A stretch of 34,181 bases of DNA from a virus, in IMG/VR virus record IMGVR_UViG_3300017733_000020, positions 1-34,181 of that record. One strand, given 5' to 3'. Shown one piece after another: positions 23,553 through 32,070 of this stretch. The translations under genes were made by a program, and so were the position numbers. How positions within the stretch are numbered: the first letter of the stretch is position 1; every line of letters begins with the position of its first letter. The notes below the pieces were generated by a model. It was not told where the DNA came from and ran no database searches. It worked only from the letters and a program-made list of their open reading frames with translations.

Positions 23553-24508
23553 GATGCTGCATACCTTATGATTAATAAACCTTGTTTACCCACTCCTGCT
23601 GTTTCTGTAGGTGCTCCTGATCCACCTCCACCAGATCCAAAAGAACCTGCATTAGTTGCTGTTACTCCAGCATTAGCATAAGATCCATTACCTACACCAC
23701 CTAAACCTGCACCTGTTCCTCCTTGTGCTCTATCTGATCCTTGTAAAGCTTGGCCTTGAGCATTTTGTGCTGATTGTGGATTAGCTCCACCACCACCACC
23801 ACTTGCTACTATACCTGAATTAGCTTCGTCAAATTCAGTAAAAGTTGCAAATGCAAGGGCTGTATCCATTGCAGTTAAAGCCATACCTTCTCCTCCTGCA
23901 CCACCTCTATGAAAATTATCTTTATCAGGGCCAACTGAACCTACTTGTGTAGCTCCACCACCACCACCTGCATTATATGATTGACCACCACTATTAGCTG
24001 CTCCACCTACATTAGTGTTATCTCCATTAGCAGCACCTCCAGCATTGGCATTACCAGTTCCAGCACCTCCTCCACCAGAGCCTCCTGCTCGACCTGCTCT
24101 AGTGTCAGGGTCAGTAGATTGATTACCACCATCACCTCCACCTAAACAAGTTACAAGATTAGTTCCACCAGCAGATATAATTGTGCTACCTCCCTGTGAT
24201 ACTGAATTACTAGCATTAGATGCTCCAATAATAACTTTATAAGTTGTACCTGCTTCAAAAGTAACTTCAGTTAAATTATCAACTTCTCCTGCACCACCAC
24301 CACCTCCACCATTTACACCTCCACTACCACCAGCACCAATAGCAATTACATTAGCTAATCCACCTACAGTAACTGCAAAATCACCTGCAGCAGTAAAAAC
24401 ATGATATTTAAAATCCCCTAGTGTTTTTGTTTCATTACCACCTGATGCTTCTATAGGATCAACAGCACCTGAAAAAGTTGTTAATAAAAGTTGATGAATA
24501 CCTGTCAT
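23549..24508 (-). CDS. Glycine-rich tail fibre tip / adhesin
   Basis: 319 residues, dominated by glycine runs (NGGGGGGAGEV, SGGGGAGTGNANAGGAANGD, SYNAGGGGGATQ, SGGGGSGAPTE) interspersed with Ala, Asn and Ser. The start has a short beta domain (TKTLGDFKYHVFTAAGDFAV), and the end reads GKQGLLIIRYAAS, the closing strand typical of glycine-rich phage adhesin domains. By analogy with polyglycine-type adhesins it probably forms the receptor-binding tip of the fibre encoded just upstream. Long repetitive glycine codons make this part prone to variation between strains. Confidence 0.78.
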   Translation of the reverse strand: MTGIHQLLLTTFSGAVDPIEASGGNETKTLGDFKYHVFTAAGDFAVTVGGLANVIAIGAGGSGGVNGGGGGGAGEVDNLTEVTFEAGTTYKVIIGASNASNSVSQGGSTIISAGGTNLVTCLGGGDGGNQSTDPDTRAGRAGGSGGGGAGTGNANAGGAANGDNTNVGGAANSGGQSYNAGGGGGATQVGSVGPDKDNFHRGGAGGEGMALTAMDTALAFATFTEFDEANSGIVASGGGGGANPQSAQNAQGQALQGSDRAQGGTGAGLGGVGNGSYANAGVTATNAGSFGSGGGGSGAPTETAGVGKQGLLIIRYAAS

Positions 24509-24511
24509 AAG

Positions 24512-26392
24512 TTAACTCACATTTCCTGTAATTACACATGCTGAAGAATCTATAAATAATACACTAGCTACTCCATTGTAAGCTAATGTAACTAAAGCAG
24601 TTGACGTTTCTGCTCCTGCTACGAAACAAGTATTTAATTGTGCTGCTGAAAAAGTTGTAACTGCTGCTGCTGTTTTTCCACCATAATTAGTATTAAGTAC
24701 TGTAAATATATCTCCAGCAGAAAATACATCTTTAGTTAAAACTAAAGTTTGTGTTGAAGAAGCTGTACCTGTAAGCATTATAAAATTACCTGTATCAGTA
24801 CCAGCAGCAGTACCTAATTGAGTAGCTAAGTTTCTAGATTTAGGAACTGCTCTTAAATTACCATCTACATCAAGATAAGTTTTATTAGTTATAGTTGCTG
24901 TTCCTGCTTCAGATACTAATGTAGAGTTAGCACCCTTTGGTAAAAGCATTTCATTAGTGACTCCCTCACTATGAGGTTGTGCCATTACTTTTTGTCCATG
25001 TGAGTTATCTCTACAATTAAGTTGTATTTGACCATCTACAGAAGAACCATCTCCTTTTACTTCTACAATTTGTGTTGCAGGATTAATTGTTAAATTTCCT
25101 GCACCATTAGTAATATCTCCTTCAACTCCAAGAGTAGAAGCTACAGATACAGCACCTTTAACATTTAATGTTCCTTGTGCTGAAGTGTTACCTTGTATAT
25201 GAAAAGTACCACCAACTGAAGCATTTTTAAGAATACCTAAATTACCTGTGCTATTTGCTGTTGCAAAAGTAAATTCATCTGTTATTGCCAAAGTACCTGT
25301 AATAGAAGCATTACCAGTTATACCTAATGTACCACCTACTGAAGCTGCACCTATTACACTTAAAGTACCTGCATTAGCTTGGTTGTTAGTGACTGTTAAT
25401 GTTCCACCTACAGAAGCATTTTGTCTAATGTCTAAAGTACCTGTTCCTGATATACCACCTGCTACATCTATATCTCCAGTTAATACAAATGATCCACCAA
25501 CTGATGCAGCACCTACATTGTCAAATCTGTCAAGACCTACATAATCATTTGTAACTGTTAATGTACCACCTACAGAAGCATTTCCAACTGCACCAATTTC
25601 ATCTTTAGCAATAATAGTATTTGTTACTGTAAGTGTTCCACCTACAGAAGTATTGCCTATAGCTTCTAATGTTCCTGAGTTTTCTTGATTACCTGTTACT
25701 TTTAAAGTGCCACCTACAGAAGAATTACCTTTAACTGCAAATGTAGATGCTCCTGATATAGCTCCAGTAATAGTTGTAGCACCACCTACTGATGCTGCAC
25801 CTTTAACATCTAATGTTCCAGCACCTGAAGCATTTCCTGTTACTGTAAATGTGCCACCTACAGAAGTGTTACTTATAACACTTAAAGTAGTACCTACAGA
25901 AACAGAATCAGATATTCCTAAACTTCCTGTTACATTAGCTGTAGCAAAATTAAATGTGCCACCTATACTTAACGATCCATCTACAGAAGCATTTCCACTA
26001 ACTCCTAAACTACCTCCTACAGAAGCAGCACCTACTACACTTAAAGTAGAACCCATAGTTACTGCACCAATAACATTGGCTGCATCAGCAGATATATTAT
26101 CTAAGTTAGCAGTACCATCAAGATACAAATCTTTAAATTGTTTATCACTACCACCTAAGTCTAAAGTATTAGTAGTTGCTGGAGATAAAGCTGTAGCACT
26201 AATTTCTAATTGTTGTGCTGGGCCAACTTTTACAATAGCTGCACCTTCAGCAGATGTGCCATCATGTGAGTGTCCATCTGTTTTAAATGCATTAACTATT
26301 GCATCAAATTCACCATCTAAATCTGATGCATTAATTACATTACCATCAGCAATATTATTGCTGGAATCGTTTCTATTGTAGCCTGTACCCAT
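24512..26392 (-). CDS. Tail fibre protein with 24-residue tandem repeats
   Basis: 626 residues. The N-terminal 60 (GYNRNDSSNNIADGNVINAS, then GHSHDGTSAEG) is the virion-attachment domain seen in many marine podovirus fibres. Residues about 118-430 are a tandem repeat in which SVGG recurs ten times (residues 124, 177, 201, 225, 249, 273, 297, 327, 351, 392), most of them exactly 24 apart; each unit reads roughly N-A-S-V-G-G-T-L-x-V-T-G-N. This is a pattern expected for a trimeric beta-helix shaft. The C-terminal 190 residues (for example TSSTQTLVLTKDVFSAGDIF) form a distal domain. ATG 26392 has GAGGT upstream. Confidence 0.85.
   Translation of the reverse strand: MGTGYNRNDSSNNIADGNVINASDLDGEFDAIVNAFKTDGHSHDGTSAEGAAIVKVGPAQQLEISATALSPATTNTLDLGGSDKQFKDLYLDGTANLDNISADAANVIGAVTMGSTLSVVGAASVGGSLGVSGNASVDGSLSIGGTFNFATANVTGSLGISDSVSVGTTLSVISNTSVGGTFTVTGNASGAGTLDVKGAASVGGATTITGAISGASTFAVKGNSSVGGTLKVTGNQENSGTLEAIGNTSVGGTLTVTNTIIAKDEIGAVGNASVGGTLTVTNDYVGLDRFDNVGAASVGGSFVLTGDIDVAGGISGTGTLDIRQNASVGGTLTVTNNQANAGTLSVIGAASVGGTLGITGNASITGTLAITDEFTFATANSTGNLGILKNASVGGTFHIQGNTSAQGTLNVKGAVSVASTLGVEGDITNGAGNLTINPATQIVEVKGDGSSVDGQIQLNCRDNSHGQKVMAQPHSEGVTNEMLLPKGANSTLVSEAGTATITNKTYLDVDGNLRAVPKSRNLATQLGTAAGTDTGNFIMLTGTASSTQTLVLTKDVFSAGDIFTVLNTNYGGKTAAAVTTFSAAQLNTCFVAGAETSTALVTLAYNGVASVLFIDSSACVITGNVS
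25103..26041 (-). repeat. Degenerate 72-bp tandem repeats in the fibre gene
   Basis: About 13 units coding for the fibre shaft (residues 118-430). On the plus strand the recurring core is CCACCTACAGAAGCATT with changes. Six consecutive SVGG cores (residues 177-297) are exactly 24 codons apart; the 53-, 30- and 41-codon gaps mark interruptions. The repeat also produces long open frames on the opposite strand, which are shadows. Confidence 0.85.
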
Positions 26393-26409
26393 TTTAAATT
26401 ACCTCGTTA

Positions 26410-28404
26410 TTATCGTCTATCAAAAGTGCCATATTCTAATGTTGCAGCATCTAAAGAATATGAGGGGTTTGAATCAGTAGATGAAAACAATACTGATACG
26501 TTAAATCCTGATCCTACTGTTTGTGCTGTAAATTTCTTTTTTAATCTACCACCATATACTGCTGTACCATAAGTAGAAGTGCTTCTACCATATACACCTG
26601 CAACTCCTGATGTTGTATTAGATAGTGCTATTGATGCTGGTTGTACACTACCCTCTTCATTTAAATCAAACTTTAATCTAGCTGTAGTATCAAAACTACC
26701 TGAAGGCTCTGTATATAAATGTAATTTAAAAATAGTCTTTCTAAACTCAGGATCACTTAAAGCTACAAAAGGTGATGCAAATGTAGCCTCTATAGCAGTA
26801 CCATCAAAAGTATTAGTTGTATCCATGTTATATACAAAACCATTTGTATTTGCAAATACTATTGTTTCAGTCTTAGATTTATAGTTACTATCTGCAACAA
26901 ATGCTTTAAACCCTCTAGTTTCTGACCAACCAAACATAGAACCTTGTGGCCCTGCTAACTGTGTTCCTATAATACCAGTAGCAGCAGAATCACTAATATT
27001 AGAATTAAATCCTAACAATCTATATTGAGATTTATTTTTTATAGTTACACTCATAAAAGAATTATTAGAATTAATAACATCTGTTACTTCTTTTTGTATA
27101 GTTTTTGATATAACTGCTAAATCAAAATCTCCTACTTTATCTGATCCACTTAAAGATCTAATACCATCAGGCCCAAGAAATACTACATCTCCTGCAACCT
27201 CTCTAATAGTATCTGAATCTATACATCCTATATTTCTAGTTACAGGTTGTAAAACAAAATCAGCTATAGTATTACCTACTAACCTATCAATTTTATTTTC
27301 ACTAAATATAATTAGCTGATCTCTAAAAGCAATTAAGCCTGTTATATTAGAGCCTACACTTATATTTCCAGCACCATTACCTGCATCAAAATCATTATCT
27401 GTATAAGGTGCAGTAAAAGTTAGTACATCTCCTTTAGCAAAAAATAATTGATTCTTATATGATGCTGTATGAGATGCACCTAATACATCATCAGGTGCTC
27501 CTGTTAAAGGTGTATAAGTAGTTCCATCATATACAAATGGATAATTACTACCATCTACACCTGCTATCTTCTCTGTTGTACCTATTCTATATTTAGAAAA
27601 TCTATTTATATTAGTAGCTGCATTTACTTTTGCTGCTGTTAAAAATGTTATTACAGCATCATTACTTGGGCTACTATTTAAATCAGGTGATATAGCTATT
27701 GCTGATTCACCTGCTGCATTAACTGTAGGTTTAGTTGTTACTGTATAAACTAAAGCTACACTTGCAATAGTAAATGTATCTCCTACTTGTGGTGCTGATG
27801 TTAATCCATCAACATTTAAAGTTCCACCACTTTGACTACCACCATTTACTCTAGGTACTCCATACTGACTTACATTTATTTGTGTAAATCCTGAACCTCC
27901 TGAACTATAAACATTATTATTTCTTACTGCTATAACTGTTGATTCCCATGCAGCTAATCCATGTACAGCTTCATTAGAACCACTAGTAAAAGTTACATTA
28001 GCTTGATCAGCAGGGCTACTATCTAAACTAGTAGTTAAAGTAAGTGTAGCTCTTTTAGTTGTACTACTATAACTTACACCTCCTGATGCTACTGTGTATG
28101 TACCACTTACTCCTGTTATTGTTAAAGTATCTCCTACTACAGGTGTAAAATGTACATTCCCTATTATTAATGTTGTACCTGATTGACTAGCTCCATGTAC
28201 TTTACAAACATTAAAACCTGGAACTATATTACTATCAAACTTATTATAACCTAATATCTTTTTATAACCACCCTCTACTGAAGGTTCAAAGTTTCTTAAT
28301 ATTCTAGCAGTACCTGGTTGCTGTATACCATGCTGTAAAGGTGCTAGATTACTTATTAATCCACCTTTAAACTCAAAAGCATATGTTTGTAAATTATCAG
28401 GCAT
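26410..28404 (-). CDS. Tail nozzle / tail tubular protein B-like
   Basis: 664 residues. The N-terminus (FEFKGGLISNLAPLQHGIQQ, then ARILRNFEPSVEGGYKKILG) is a conserved pattern of large tail proteins of marine podoviruses placed after the tail tube A-like protein, the position of T7 gp12. Two similar beta domains (residues about 68-140 and 186-254) each contain SQSG-TL, VGDT and SSP. The middle (PVTRNIGCIDSDTIREVAGD then VVFLGPDGIRSLSG) reads as a beta-propeller blade pattern as in nozzle proteins. The role as nozzle is inferred from position and layout. Confidence 0.65.
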   Translation of the reverse strand: MPDNLQTYAFEFKGGLISNLAPLQHGIQQPGTARILRNFEPSVEGGYKKILGYNKFDSNIVPGFNVCKVHGASQSGTTLIIGNVHFTPVVGDTLTITGVSGTYTVASGGVSYSSTTKRATLTLTTSLDSSPADQANVTFTSGSNEAVHGLAAWESTVIAVRNNNVYSSGGSGFTQINVSQYGVPRVNGGSQSGGTLNVDGLTSAPQVGDTFTIASVALVYTVTTKPTVNAAGESAIAISPDLNSSPSNDAVITFLTAAKVNAATNINRFSKYRIGTTEKIAGVDGSNYPFVYDGTTYTPLTGAPDDVLGASHTASYKNQLFFAKGDVLTFTAPYTDNDFDAGNGAGNISVGSNITGLIAFRDQLIIFSENKIDRLVGNTIADFVLQPVTRNIGCIDSDTIREVAGDVVFLGPDGIRSLSGSDKVGDFDLAVISKTIQKEVTDVINSNNSFMSVTIKNKSQYRLLGFNSNISDSAATGIIGTQLAGPQGSMFGWSETRGFKAFVADSNYKSKTETIVFANTNGFVYNMDTTNTFDGTAIEATFASPFVALSDPEFRKTIFKLHLYTEPSGSFDTTARLKFDLNEEGSVQPASIALSNTTSGVAGVYGRSTSTYGTAVYGGRLKKKFTAQTVGSGFNVSVLFSSTDSNPSYSLDAATLEYGTFDRR

Positions 28405-29129
28405 TAAGAAGCCAATCTATAAACATATGTACTACGTTGTGTTCTTGTTAACATAGTTGATCTAACATAAGTATTTTTATTAATTAAAACAATTCTCATG
28501 TTTTTTAAACCATCTTTAAACTTTTTCTCTGCAACCATTGCATCTTGTGTATTGCCTCTAAACATATAAGCATAATGCATAGCACCATCAACAACTACAT
28601 TTCTATATATTTCAGGTATTTTAGGCACATCAGTTGAATCTATTAAATCTGTACTAGTTAAATAATATTCATATACTAAAGTATAAGCTTTATTAGGTGC
28701 AGGTGATAATATATATTCTAAACCATGCCCTTTAGCTACATATACAGGAACACTTCTTAAACTTGTATCACTTGTATACTCTTGCTCAACAAATCTATCT
28801 AAGTATTCTTCATAAGTTAATACTTGTAACTTTTGTGTTCGATTACCTAATGTAGTATCTTCTTTAACTCTAAAACTTTCAAAGTCTAAAACAGTAGCAT
28901 TAGCAGGAAAACTATACCTAGTAATACCAGCAGTTAAAGTATCTTCTTGTTCAACAAAGTTATAAGGCCACTCAGGATACTCTTGATCTATTTCTTGTAT
29001 TGCAGCATTAACACTATCTTTAACTTGTGAATAAAATCCTACTGCACTAGCAAAATTAGAACTAGTAAGTTCTACTTCATTAAGTCTACGATTAACTTCA
29101 TTAACAAGTCCTAAAAAATTATATGCCAT
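28404..29129 (-). CDS. Tail tubular protein A-like / head-tail adaptor
   Basis: 241 residues. The N-terminal helix (FLGLVNEVNRRLNEVELTS) followed by VKDSVNAAIQEIDQEYPEWP and a beta section (TRYSFPANATVLDFESFRVK) matches the layout of T7 gp11-type tube proteins that join the portal and the nozzle. The C-terminal half includes a helix (IYRNVVVDGAMHYAYMFRGN). One-base junctions on both sides place it in a coupled tail module. Confidence 0.7.
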   Translation of the reverse strand: MAYNFLGLVNEVNRRLNEVELTSSNFASAVGFYSQVKDSVNAAIQEIDQEYPEWPYNFVEQEDTLTAGITRYSFPANATVLDFESFRVKEDTTLGNRTQKLQVLTYEEYLDRFVEQEYTSDTSLRSVPVYVAKGHGLEYILSPAPNKAYTLVYEYYLTSTDLIDSTDVPKIPEIYRNVVVDGAMHYAYMFRGNTQDAMVAEKKFKDGLKNMRIVLINKNTYVRSTMLTRTQRSTYVYRLAS

Positions 29130-29449
29130 TATGTTTCCTTAATAGGAAGTAATACTGTTCTTTCAGCTATTGTTCCAGTTGTATCTGTTATTTGACAACT
29201 AAATTTATATTTAAAATTATTAGTACCTAGTGCTACATTTATAGTAGCTACAGTATTAGTGTTAGATTTACCTACAAACTGTATTCCATTTACTACATCA
29301 TTAACACTAGCTAATTCAGTTTTAGTTCCTGAAGCATTATCAACAAACCAAATAACAGAACTAATAGTAGCTTGATCATTTAAATACCTTGACCAATCCA
29401 TACTAAAGTCTACTGTTTCATCAGGGTCTTTACTAGGCCATGTAAACAT
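29129..29449 (-). CDS. Phage fibre-tail adaptor-like protein
   Basis: 106 residues. The opening FTWPSKDPDETVDFSMDWSR, followed by beta strands (SSVIWFVDNASGT, TVATINVALGTNNFKYKFSC), is the pattern of small Ig-like proteins annotated as fibre-tail adaptors in marine phages. It probably links tail fibres to the tube or serves as a small tail decoration. No catalytic residues. Confidence 0.65.
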   Translation of the reverse strand: MFTWPSKDPDETVDFSMDWSRYLNDQATISSVIWFVDNASGTKTELASVNDVVNGIQFVGKSNTNTVATINVALGTNNFKYKFSCQITDTTGTIAERTVLLPIKET

Positions 29450-29450
29450 A

Positions 29451-29705
29451 TTAAGCTACCTTTACTGTTCTATCTGAAGATGTAGTTGATCTATGTACAT
29501 GAACTGTCCTACGTCTTTCATAGTTATCAGCTACTGCTGTATAATCAAATTGTGTTGCAGTAATACTTTCTTCACCTAATGATGATGTTGCTTTAACTCC
29601 ATCAGGTATAATAGTTCTACTATTTATAGTTCCATAAACAGATGTACCATATACAGCAACACCATATACTTCTCCTGTACTATCTATTAAAGTAACTGTA
29701 GCCAT
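29451..29705 (-). CDS. Small structural-region protein of unknown function
   Basis: 84 residues, beta-rich. It contains a repeated VYG motif (EVYGVAVYGTSVYGTINS) and a basic C-terminus (ERRRTVHVHRSTTSSDRTVK). A similar AVYGGRL/TSTYGTAVYGG stretch occurs near the C-terminus of the nozzle-like protein, suggesting the two share a surface element. Probably a minor virion protein, judged from its position. Confidence 0.6.
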   Translation of the reverse strand: MATVTLIDSTGEVYGVAVYGTSVYGTINSRTIIPDGVKATSSLGEESITATQFDYTAVADNYERRRTVHVHRSTTSSDRTVKVA

Positions 29706-29709
29706 TTAT

Positions 29710-30153
29710 TTAGTCAATCCTTATAATAGCTGTAGTACTATCTGCTGTAGGAAAACCTACTATAAAATCAGCAGTTGTTGTTGTTTTATCTGCACTAAAA
29801 TCTAATACACATACAGCATTAGTAGTGTCAGATGTACCACTTGTAGTTGTGTTATATACTAAAGCACCTCTTACTGTTACAGAAGCATTAGTAAATGTAG
29901 CATTATCAAAACTAGTAAATGCTACTGTGCCTGATGTAGTAGCAGTCTTATTAGTTAAACCTAATCCACCACTTGTATATCCTGCACCTGCTACTTCTCC
30001 ACTAGTAGTATAACTTGTAGTACCTGCACTTAATGCTGCACCTGAACTATACAAAGCAATTTTAAAAGTATGTCCACCAGAAACAGAAAAGTCATGCTTA
30101 CCTTCAAGCAATTCTTTTTTAAATGATGTACATAAAGCTTGTGTTATTGCCAT
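29710..30153 (-). CDS. Minor structural protein, beta-rich
   Basis: 147 residues. MAITQALCTSFKKELLEGKH, then TFKIALYSS, TSYTTSGEVAGAGYTSGG, VTVRGALVYNT and AVCVLDFSADKTTT form a recognisable pattern shared by many phage virion proteins of unknown exact place (head or tail surface). It is rich in Thr, Ser, Gly and Ala. It is the first gene after the terminator at 30166-30203. Confidence 0.7.
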   Translation of the reverse strand: MAITQALCTSFKKELLEGKHDFSVSGGHTFKIALYSSGAALSAGTTSYTTSGEVAGAGYTSGGLGLTNKTATTSGTVAFTSFDNATFTNASVTVRGALVYNTTTSGTSDTTNAVCVLDFSADKTTTTADFIVGFPTADSTTAIIRID

Positions 30154-30165
30154 TACGTTACTTTC

Positions 30166-30203
30166 AAAAAAAATGGGTAACCCTTATAGCAAGAGCTACC
30201 CAC
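30166..30203 (-). terminator. Rho-independent terminator between head and tail genes
   Basis: On the minus strand, TGGGTA pairs with TACCCA around a 17-base loop that contains a further AGC/GCT mini-stem, followed at once by eight T. It lies downstream of the capsid and decoration genes, so it should raise head-protein transcript levels relative to the tail genes. Confidence 0.7.
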
Positions 30204-30220
30204 ATATCAACAATATAGCA

Positions 30221-30724
30221 TTAAGCTAATTGGTCACGATCTACTTCGTCAGGCCCAAGATCATTAGAAATATCTTGAACTACTGCAAAGGCACGGAATA
30301 CACCAGTTGTAGGTAGAGCACTTGCTGATGTATTAGCCTTACCAATAGTAAGATCTAATGTTAAATCAGAGCCAGTCATCATAGGTCTACAGGCAGAAGC
30401 TATTTGAGTAATTGTACCTGTAGCAATTGCTGATCCCCAATCTTCTCCATTAACAAATCCATCACCATCTACAGTTTCAATACCTAAATCTACTGTATAC
30501 TTACCATCACCTTGTGTAACCATTTCAAGTCCTGCTGCATATACCAAAGACTTAGCTGGAATATCCAACACTTGAATTACGTCTGCTGATCCGATAGCTG
30601 AACCTTTAGTAGTTGTAACAGTTGCTAAATTAACATCTGTTTCAATTTTATAAGGCATCTTACGGATAGCTCTTGAAGGATGTGTTCCTCCATTTATACC
30701 ACTTGATTGATCTACTGTAGCCAT
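30221..30724 (-). CDS. Probable capsid decoration / head protein
   Basis: 167 residues directly downstream of the major capsid gene and before the terminator. Beta-rich (ADVIQVLDIPAKSLVYAAGL, KYTVDLGIETVDGDG, SDLTLDLTIGKANTS) without catalytic residues. AAAGGAGAAAAT lies upstream of ATG 30724. Co-expression with the capsid protein from the same short transcript suggests an abundant head component such as a decoration protein; this is inference. Confidence 0.6.
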   Translation of the reverse strand: MATVDQSSGINGGTHPSRAIRKMPYKIETDVNLATVTTTKGSAIGSADVIQVLDIPAKSLVYAAGLEMVTQGDGKYTVDLGIETVDGDGFVNGEDWGSAIATGTITQIASACRPMMTGSDLTLDLTIGKANTSASALPTTGVFRAFAVVQDISNDLGPDEVDRDQLA

Positions 30725-30736
30725 TTATTTTCTCCT

Positions 30737-31810
30737 TTAAGCAGCAGTATTATATTTAGCAGTAACGATTGCTTCAGGTCTTAAAATCTTACGACCATAA
30801 AGATGCATACCACGAACGATGTCAGCAAAGCTGTCAGGATCTCGATAGCTTTCTGTCTTAGTAATCTGTTGAGCAGTAGCTACAGCAGATGAATGTCCAG
30901 CAACAATAACACCAAAGTTGGCATTTTGATTAGCTGTACCTGTTGTTGAAGAACCTGTTCCTACTGATGGAAGGTTGTTTGAAATATACACTTTAAAGCC
31001 ATGTAGATTATTCAACACTAATCCATTCTGTAAGCCTGATCCACCAAAGTCTGAGTCAAATAATCTGCTATCCTCATCCTTTAATATCTCAGCAAATACA
31101 GGATCAACTACTAACCATCTGTTTGCTGTATCAACAAATTGAGTATCAAGTAAACGGCTCATACGAGCTACTACTTGTAATGGGCTTGCAGTTGCTGTTG
31201 GAACTGAAGTAGCACCTGGCAAACGTGAAGCTATTGGAATTGAATGCTCACCTGCACTACTAGTAGTGATATTAGCAAAACTACCTTTTTTTAGTTTCAT
31301 TGTAGTTAAAAGCTCATCATCACCTGCTGTTGAAACAGCATTAGTACCAGGGGAAGAAGTTCTAGCTGTATCAGCAGCACCATGTTTTGCTGATTGTGAA
31401 AAACCACAAAGATAACCAAATACATCTTGATCATATTGATCTCTTAAACGATATGCAGCACGATCAGATGCCATTGATAAGAAGTTTACATGACTGTGAG
31501 CTTCTTCAATATCATCCATCTTAAATGCATAGTAGTTAGCTTGATCAACAACTAATGTGAAATCTTCATCATCAAGATCCTGTGCAGTAATTTGTGTACC
31601 ACGATTGTAAGCCTGTACGGAAACTTCAGGTTCTTTAATGATTTTAACTGAATCACCCATATTAGCAATCTCACCAAAATAATCACTATTGGTAATATCT
31701 TCTACTATGGAGGATTTACGGAAAGCAAGTTGTACCTGCTTCGAGTATATTACTGGGCTAAAATTACCATTAGGTAAATTGTTATGGCCCGTTGCCTTAG
31801 GAAAAGCCAT
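30737..31810 (-). CDS. Major capsid protein
   Basis: 357 residues. The start is ATG 31810, with AAGGAG 8 bases upstream on the minus strand; a frame reaching to 31861 lacks a ribosome site and begins with an unlikely Cys-rich stretch. The N-terminus (AFPKATGHNNLPNGNFSPVI) and the following IVEDITNSDYFGEIANMGDS, VKIIKEPEVSV, GTQITAQDLDDEDFTLVVDQ and AFKMDDIEEAHS match marine podovirus capsid proteins with an HK97-type fold (spine-helix and E-loop regions). It assembles the icosahedral shell with the scaffold protein encoded upstream. It has its own promoter and a structured leader. Confidence 0.9.
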   Translation of the reverse strand: MAFPKATGHNNLPNGNFSPVIYSKQVQLAFRKSSIVEDITNSDYFGEIANMGDSVKIIKEPEVSVQAYNRGTQITAQDLDDEDFTLVVDQANYYAFKMDDIEEAHSHVNFLSMASDRAAYRLRDQYDQDVFGYLCGFSQSAKHGAADTARTSSPGTNAVSTAGDDELLTTMKLKKGSFANITTSSAGEHSIPIASRLPGATSVPTATASPLQVVARMSRLLDTQFVDTANRWLVVDPVFAEILKDEDSRLFDSDFGGSGLQNGLVLNNLHGFKVYISNNLPSVGTGSSTTGTANQNANFGVIVAGHSSAVATAQQITKTESYRDPDSFADIVRGMHLYGRKILRPEAIVTAKYNTAA

Positions 31811-31891
31811 TGTATTTCTCCTTGAAAAAAAGTATAAGTATCCAACGCAGTTCTTACACAATCATTCTAGGGGCTGTCTTTATTGGTGCAA

Positions 31892-31922
31892 ATTATATAG
31901 ATGCCGTCACAAGCTATATAAT
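31892..31922. repeat. AT-rich inverted repeat in the capsid leader
   Basis: ATTATATAG and CTATATAAT are perfect 9-bp inverted copies separated by ATGCCGTCACAAG (13 bases). Each arm contains TATAAT in outward orientation. It may be a second hairpin of the capsid mRNA leader or a protein-binding site. Confidence 0.55.
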
Positions 31923-31977
31923 ATGGGCAATCAAGTTTCAGGTATTCCGAAAATTGTTATATTGCGTTATAAAATTT

Positions 31978-32022
31978 TGTAAGTGTAATTTGGTATCCAT
32001 GTAGGGGCAAACTACACTTACA
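31978..32022 (-). promoter_or_regulatory. 15-bp hairpin in the capsid mRNA leader
   Basis: On the minus strand TGTAAGTGTAGTTTG pairs with CAAATTACACTTACA (14 Watson-Crick pairs and one G-U) around the 15-base loop CCCCTACATGGATAC. It begins about 11 bases after the predicted transcription start of the promoter at 32040-32067. No strong T-run follows (AAATTTTATAA), so it is probably not a terminator; a processing or mRNA-stabilising element is more likely. The rest of 31811-32070 holds no convincing gene. Confidence 0.75.
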
Positions 32023-32039
32023 GTAATTGTTGAACTATT

Positions 32040-32067
32040 GTTATAAATATAAATGCTTGAATGTCAA
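32040..32067 (-). promoter_or_regulatory. Sigma70-type promoter for the capsid unit
   Basis: On the minus strand a perfect -35 TTGACA (32067-32062) and a -10 TATAAC (32045-32040), 16 bases apart, with transcription expected from about 32033. It sits immediately after the scaffold stop and drives the capsid and decoration genes up to the terminator at 30166. Confidence 0.7.
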
Positions 32068-32070
32068 GTA

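Noticed and set aside
25248-26381. Long open frames on the plus strand opposite the fibre gene (98 and 224 codons)
   Set aside because: They are mirror images of the repetitive minus-strand codons, made mostly of Pro/Val/Thr/Ala repeats without ribosome sites; the minus frame has recognisable fibre domains.
31811-31861. Upstream extension of the capsid protein by 17 residues
   Set aside because: No ribosome site, and the extension overlaps the AAGGAG that serves the ATG at 31810; the conserved N-terminus begins at M-A-F-P-K.
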